This document shows positions 7,063 to 8,782 of a stretch of 8,782 nucleotides of DNA, piece after piece. The notes under the pieces were generated by a model that searched no databases, was not told the origin of the DNA, and saw only the letters and a list, made by a program, of their open reading frames with translations. Position numbers and translations under genes: made by a program. The number at the start of each line of letters is the position of its first letter. The first letter of the stretch is position 1. The stretch comes from Candidatus Saccharimonadota bacterium (GTDB lineage Bacteria > Patescibacteriota > Saccharimonadia > Saccharimonadales > Saccharimonadaceae), in NCBI GenBank assembly GCA_017964115.1, contig JAGCSL010000010.1, positions 1 to 8,782 on the forward strand, written 5' to 3'.

Positions 7063-8100
7063 TTATTTTTCAGCGGTTAGCTTGTAGCCGTCGCGACCAA
7101 CCTTGGTAAACAATTTCTTGTTCTGGAGGTTGAGTAAAACGGTAGTTTCTTTGACTTTGCGTTCTTTAAGAACTTGCTTGACGATTTCTTTGCGGGAAAG
7201 ACCTTCGTCGCCAGCTTTCTTGAGAATCTTCGTGATAATGTCGGATACAGTACCCTTCTGGTAGCCCCAGCTATCGAGTGCATAAATGCCACGACCAATG
7301 AGAACGAAGCGAGAATCTTTAATGAGTTCGTTATGAATGGCTTGAACGGTCACATCTTTGCGTTTGAAATCGGAAGAGCTGATTGCTTTAGCGATATCAT
7401 TGAAGTGCATTGGCTCTTTACGCTCTTCGAGAACGACATAAATCTTGTCGCGGATATTCTTCGGGTTGACGGTTGGCCACTTAGTAAGACCCCATTGGTT
7501 ATTAAGGGTGGAAAGAAGCTTGCTAACGTGCGCAATAGCTTCGATGTGGCTTGGGTGTTCGTAATTTAGTTTTTCGTCGAGTTCGTCAACAGTCATTGGT
7601 TTTTTGTTGCCTTTGATGAGCGCAACAATTTCATCGACCTTGACGCGGATAGCTTTTTCGTCGCCATATTCGGCGATGCCGATGGCGTTATGATACTTGT
7701 CGTTTTCGGAAACAATAGTTAAGACTGGAGAAATTTCGCCGAGGAAGCTGAAGTTGGCTTTTTCGGTAGCATTGGCTTCATGGCCAAGAATCTTTTTGGC
7801 GAGGTCGGAGGCGCGAGCGACGCGACCCATTTCGGTTAGATTACGGACGATGAGCTTTTCGGCTGGGGCGAGTTCAGTGATTTTGCCCTCTTCGGCCGCG
7901 ATGCGGAGACGGATAAGAATCGCCTTCTCGAGTTGGCGAACACGTTCGCGTGTGATTGATAACATTTCGCCGATTTGTTCGAGAGTCTCCTTATGACCGC
8001 CGAGTCCAAATCGACGGGAAATGATTTCCCTTTCACGTTCTTGTTCAATTATGCTGAGACTACTTGAAATAGCCTTAGTAATGATATCCGCATTGTTCAT
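7063..8100 (-). CDS. Sigma70 region 4-like DNA-binding protein with HARE-type winged-helix domains
   Basis: 345 aa. Residues 18-68 match region 4 of primary sigma factors, with EREREIISRRFGLGG followed by a helix-turn-helix. Its recognition helix TRERVRQLEKA (50-60) keeps the residues that read the -35 TTGACA in E. coli RpoD (Arg584, Glu585, Arg588 and Gln589 correspond to R51, E52, R55 and Q56). No region 1, 2 or 3 is present, so the protein cannot melt promoters as a normal sigma factor does. Residues about 75-205 look like further small helical/winged modules. Residues 213-275 resemble the HARE-HTH fold shared with the RNA polymerase delta subunit (KDSRFVLIGRGIYAL at its end), and 283-343 resemble another winged helix. 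A role as a transcription regulator acting at promoters or on RNA polymerase is inferred. AAGGA at 8111-8115 lies 10 nt before the ATG, a good ribosome binding site. It has its own promoter and probably forms a single-gene transcript. Confidence 0.8.
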   Translation of the reverse strand: MNNADIITKAISSSLSIIEQEREREIISRRFGLGGHKETLEQIGEMLSITRERVRQLEKAILIRLRIAAEEGKITELAPAEKLIVRNLTEMGRVARASDLAKKILGHEANATEKANFSFLGEISPVLTIVSENDKYHNAIGIAEYGDEKAIRVKVDEIVALIKGNKKPMTVDELDEKLNYEHPSHIEAIAHVSKLLSTLNNQWGLTKWPTVNPKNIRDKIYVVLEERKEPMHFNDIAKAISSSDFKRKDVTVQAIHNELIKDSRFVLIGRGIYALDSWGYQKGTVSDIITKILKKAGDEGLSRKEIVKQVLKERKVKETTVLLNLQNKKLFTKVGRDGYKLTAEK

Positions 8101-8110
8101 GCTGACTGCT

Positions 8111-8115
8111 TCCTT
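8111..8115 (-). promoter_or_regulatory. Shine-Dalgarno site of the sigma-region-4/HARE gene
   Basis: On the minus strand AAAAAGGAAG places AAGGA at 8115-8111, 10 nt upstream of the ATG at 8100. This contrasts with the two leaderless-type starts at 4556 and 4617, so both initiation modes appear in this genome. Confidence 0.6.
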
Positions 8116-8132
8116 TTTCTCCGTCTACTTAG

Positions 8133-8146
8133 GTTAATATCTTAAC
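8133..8146. repeat. Short inverted repeat at the predicted transcription start
   Basis: GTTAA (8133-8137) and TTAAC (8142-8146) are perfect arms around TATC, just downstream of the predicted start near 8148. The site is AT-rich and short, so chance occurrence is possible; its interest comes from being the third inverted repeat around this promoter. Confidence 0.3.
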
Positions 8147-8154
8147 TTTTAAAT

Positions 8155-8183
8155 ATAATAACATGGATATACCATGTTGTCAA
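8155..8183 (-). promoter_or_regulatory. Near-consensus sigma70 promoter of the sigma-region-4/HARE gene
   Basis: On the minus strand a perfect TTGACA (8183-8178) is followed after exactly 17 bp by TATTAT (8160-8155), predicting a start near 8148 and a leader of about 48 nt. A second possible -10, TATAAT at 8219-8214, lies upstream without a clear -35, so tandem promoters are possible but weakly supported. Confidence 0.75.
8160..8178. promoter_or_regulatory. Inverted repeat filling the promoter spacer: candidate operator
   Basis: AACATGG (8160-8166) and CCATGTT (8172-8178) are perfect 7-bp inverted arms around ATATA. The element spans exactly the 17-bp spacer plus one base of each promoter hexamer, a position where a bound dimer would block RNA polymerase. 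No Rho-independent context exists here, so a DNA-protein site is more likely than a terminator. Confidence 0.6.
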
Positions 8184-8208
8184 CAAGTAAAAGCTAACTT
8201 TCACTTGT
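8183..8208. repeat. Imperfect inverted repeat just upstream of the -35 box
   Basis: ACAAGTAAAAG (8183-8193) pairs with CTTTCACTTGT (8198-8208) at 10 of 11 positions around a CTAA centre. It abuts the -35 box of the sigma-region-4/HARE promoter. It could be an upstream operator or activator site. An even smaller palindrome, TGTTG-T-CAACA (8175-8185), overlaps the -35 box itself. Confidence 0.45.
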
Positions 8209-8325
8209 AAATTATTATACTACATTTTTGACGAATTTCCGAAAAAAATATATAAAACTATAAGCATAAGCGGAATTGTGATGCTCTGCTTGCGATTTTT
8301 AGTGGTTTAAGCTGTTATTTTTACA
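8209..8325. other. AT-rich intergenic stretch with no recognised gene
   Basis: Together with the promoter region at 8101-8208 and the terminator and spacer to its right, this makes about 305 bp without a gene. No ORF with credible start and ribosome binding site was seen here on either strand. An interrupted hairpin (AAGCA..AGC at about 8262-8271 against GCT.TGCTT at about 8283-8291) is followed on the minus strand by a T-rich run (8242-8248), which might be a weak back-up terminator. I cannot assign anything more. Confidence 0.4.
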
Positions 8326-8360
8326 GAAAAAGATGACCGCTAGCTGTCTTGGCTAGCGGT
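8326..8360 (-). terminator. Rho-independent terminator of the topA-small membrane protein transcript
   Basis: ACCGCTAGC (8336-8344) pairs perfectly with GCTAGCGGT (8352-8360) around a 7-nt loop. On the minus strand the stem is followed after 4 nt by a TTTTT run (8331-8327). It lies 45 nt beyond the stop of the 52-aa gene and before the promoter of the next minus-strand gene, so it separates the two transcripts. Confidence 0.75.
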
Positions 8361-8405
8361 AGAATATCTTATAATTATAGCACAAGCGTAACAAAAAGTC
8401 AAATT

Positions 8406-8564
8406 CTAGCGTTTTTGCTCGCTTGAACTAGTGCTTTCTTTATTATCGCCGTAATGAGTAGTATCGTCATCGATAGTTGGTGGAGTGAGAATTAGATATA
8501 TGGTGATAATCCCTGCTATCGCGACGATTAGAATGCAAATCCAGAGCAATTTTTTATTCTTCAT
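8406..8564 (-). CDS. Small single-pass membrane protein (52 aa), unknown function
   Basis: A 52-aa ORF with ATG at 8564-8562 and TAG at 8408-8406. It begins MKNKKLLWICILIVAIAGII: a basic N-terminus, then a hydrophobic helix over about residues 6-27, then Pro-Pro and a hydrophilic, acidic/Ser-Thr-rich tail (DDDTTHYGD, STSSSEQKR). By the positive-inside rule the N-terminus is in the cytoplasm and the 24-residue tail outside. An uncleaved anchor is more likely than a signal peptide, since no clear AxA site is present. The start is 8 nt after the topA stop, so the two genes are probably co-transcribed and share the terminator at 8326-8360. The ribosome binding site is weak (AAAAAG just upstream). 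No family was recognised. Support comes from the sensible topology, the tight spacing and the downstream terminator. Confidence 0.6.
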   Translation of the reverse strand: MKNKKLLWICILIVAIAGIITIYLILTPPTIDDDTTHYGDNKESTSSSEQKR

Positions 8565-8572
8565 GCAACTTT

Positions 8573-8782
8573 TTATTTCTTTGCGGTGCTCTTTTTAGCT
8601 GTGCGGCGTTTGGCTGGGCGACGAGTTTTCTTTGGTTTATTGGTGAGATATTCCTCGGCCTGCTCTTTAGTAACGGTTTTTGGATCAACATCTTTTGGAA
8701 TGCGGACGAAGTTGCGACGGCCGGGGCCTTTAACGTATGGTCCGTAGGCGCCTTCAATAATTTGAATATCGCCCCAGTCGGC
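8573..8782 (-). CDS. topA: DNA topoisomerase I, C-terminal end (partial)
   Basis: The last 69 codons of a gene that runs off the right edge; its 5' part is not in the window. The residues include IIEGAYGPYVKG followed by FVRIPKDVDPKTVTKEQAEEYL, the typical C-terminal repeat of type IA topoisomerase I: a GxYGPYVK strand pair and then a PK...P..lT.eeA..l. segment. These repeats bind DNA and help position the strand; the catalytic tyrosine lies upstream, outside the window. The end is a Lys/Arg/Ala-rich tail (KKTRRPAKRRTAKKSTAKK), common in topoisomerase I of many actinobacteria and candidate-phyla bacteria and likely to hold DNA non-specifically. The enzyme relaxes negative supercoils. The correct frame ends at TAA (8575-8573); a longer open frame over the same bases is spurious. 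The call rests on the C-terminal repeat alone. Confidence 0.85.
   Translation of the reverse strand, partial: ADWGDIQIIEGAYGPYVKGPGRRNFVRIPKDVDPKTVTKEQAEEYLTNKPKKTRRPAKRRTAKKSTAKK

Noticed and set aside
7063..8100. Annotating the 345-aa protein as a complete alternative sigma factor
   Set aside because: Only region 4 is present; there is no region 2 for -10 binding and core attachment, and two-thirds of the protein is winged-helix/HARE sequence.
8155..8183. MerR-type promoter at the sigma-region-4/HARE gene
   Set aside because: MerR-type promoters have a stretched spacer of about 19-20 bp; this one is exactly 17 bp, and the encoded protein is not a MerR family member.
8554..8757. 67-codon minus-strand ORF at the right end
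   Set aside because: It overlaps the topA C-terminus in another frame; the topA frame shows a clear topoisomerase repeat and this one shows nothing recognisable.
96..8782. UGA recoded to glycine, as in SR1/Gracilibacteria
   Set aside because: No reading frame needs UGA read-through; the kinase gene ends on TGA exactly where the next gene begins, and the other genes end on TAA or TAG.

Overview
The window looks like a small-genome bacterium of the Candidate Phyla Radiation (Patescibacteria), most likely Saccharibacteria (TM7) or a close relative. The signs are a VirD4/HerA-like ATPase without conjugation neighbours, a sigma-region-4 protein with HARE-type winged helices, a YvcK-like protein, a topoisomerase I with a Lys/Arg-rich tail, and a surface protein with a Gram-positive-style sorting signal. 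The genetic code appears standard: TAA, TAG and TGA all end genes, and TGA is not read through. The taxonomic call is inference from family content, not a database match.

Layout, left to right. Bases 1-27 hold the terminator of an unseen upstream gene. A sigma70-type promoter (29-57) and a leader with a direct repeat follow, then a secreted, probably wall-anchored 505-aa protein (96-1613, +) and its terminator, whose hairpin nearly copies the one at the window start. Convergent to it is a 953-aa membrane-tethered VirD4/TraG-like ATPase (1695-4556, -). From the 60-bp gap at 4557-4616 an operon runs the other way: a divergent adenylate-kinase-family protein (4617-5210, +) overlapping by ATGA a YvcK-HAD fusion (5207-7039, +). 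The two promoters facing away from this gap both look like extended -10 elements ending 6 nt before the start codons, which suggests leaderless mRNAs. A bidirectional terminator containing the fusion gene's stop codon separates it from the convergent sigma-region-4/HARE gene (7063-8100, -). That gene has a near-consensus promoter whose 17-bp spacer is an inverted repeat. To the right lie a terminator, a 52-aa single-pass membrane protein (8406-8564, -) and the 3' end of topA (8573-8782, -), probably one transcript.

No tRNA, rRNA, CRISPR array, insertion sequence or phage gene was seen. The most interesting items are: (i) the YvcK-HAD fusion, translationally coupled to an NMP-kinase-like protein whose AMP-site residues differ from canonical Adk; (ii) the protein with a sigma70 -35-recognition helix but no region 2, whose own promoter has a perfect TTGACA box and nested inverted repeats; (iii) the paired leaderless-type promoters.
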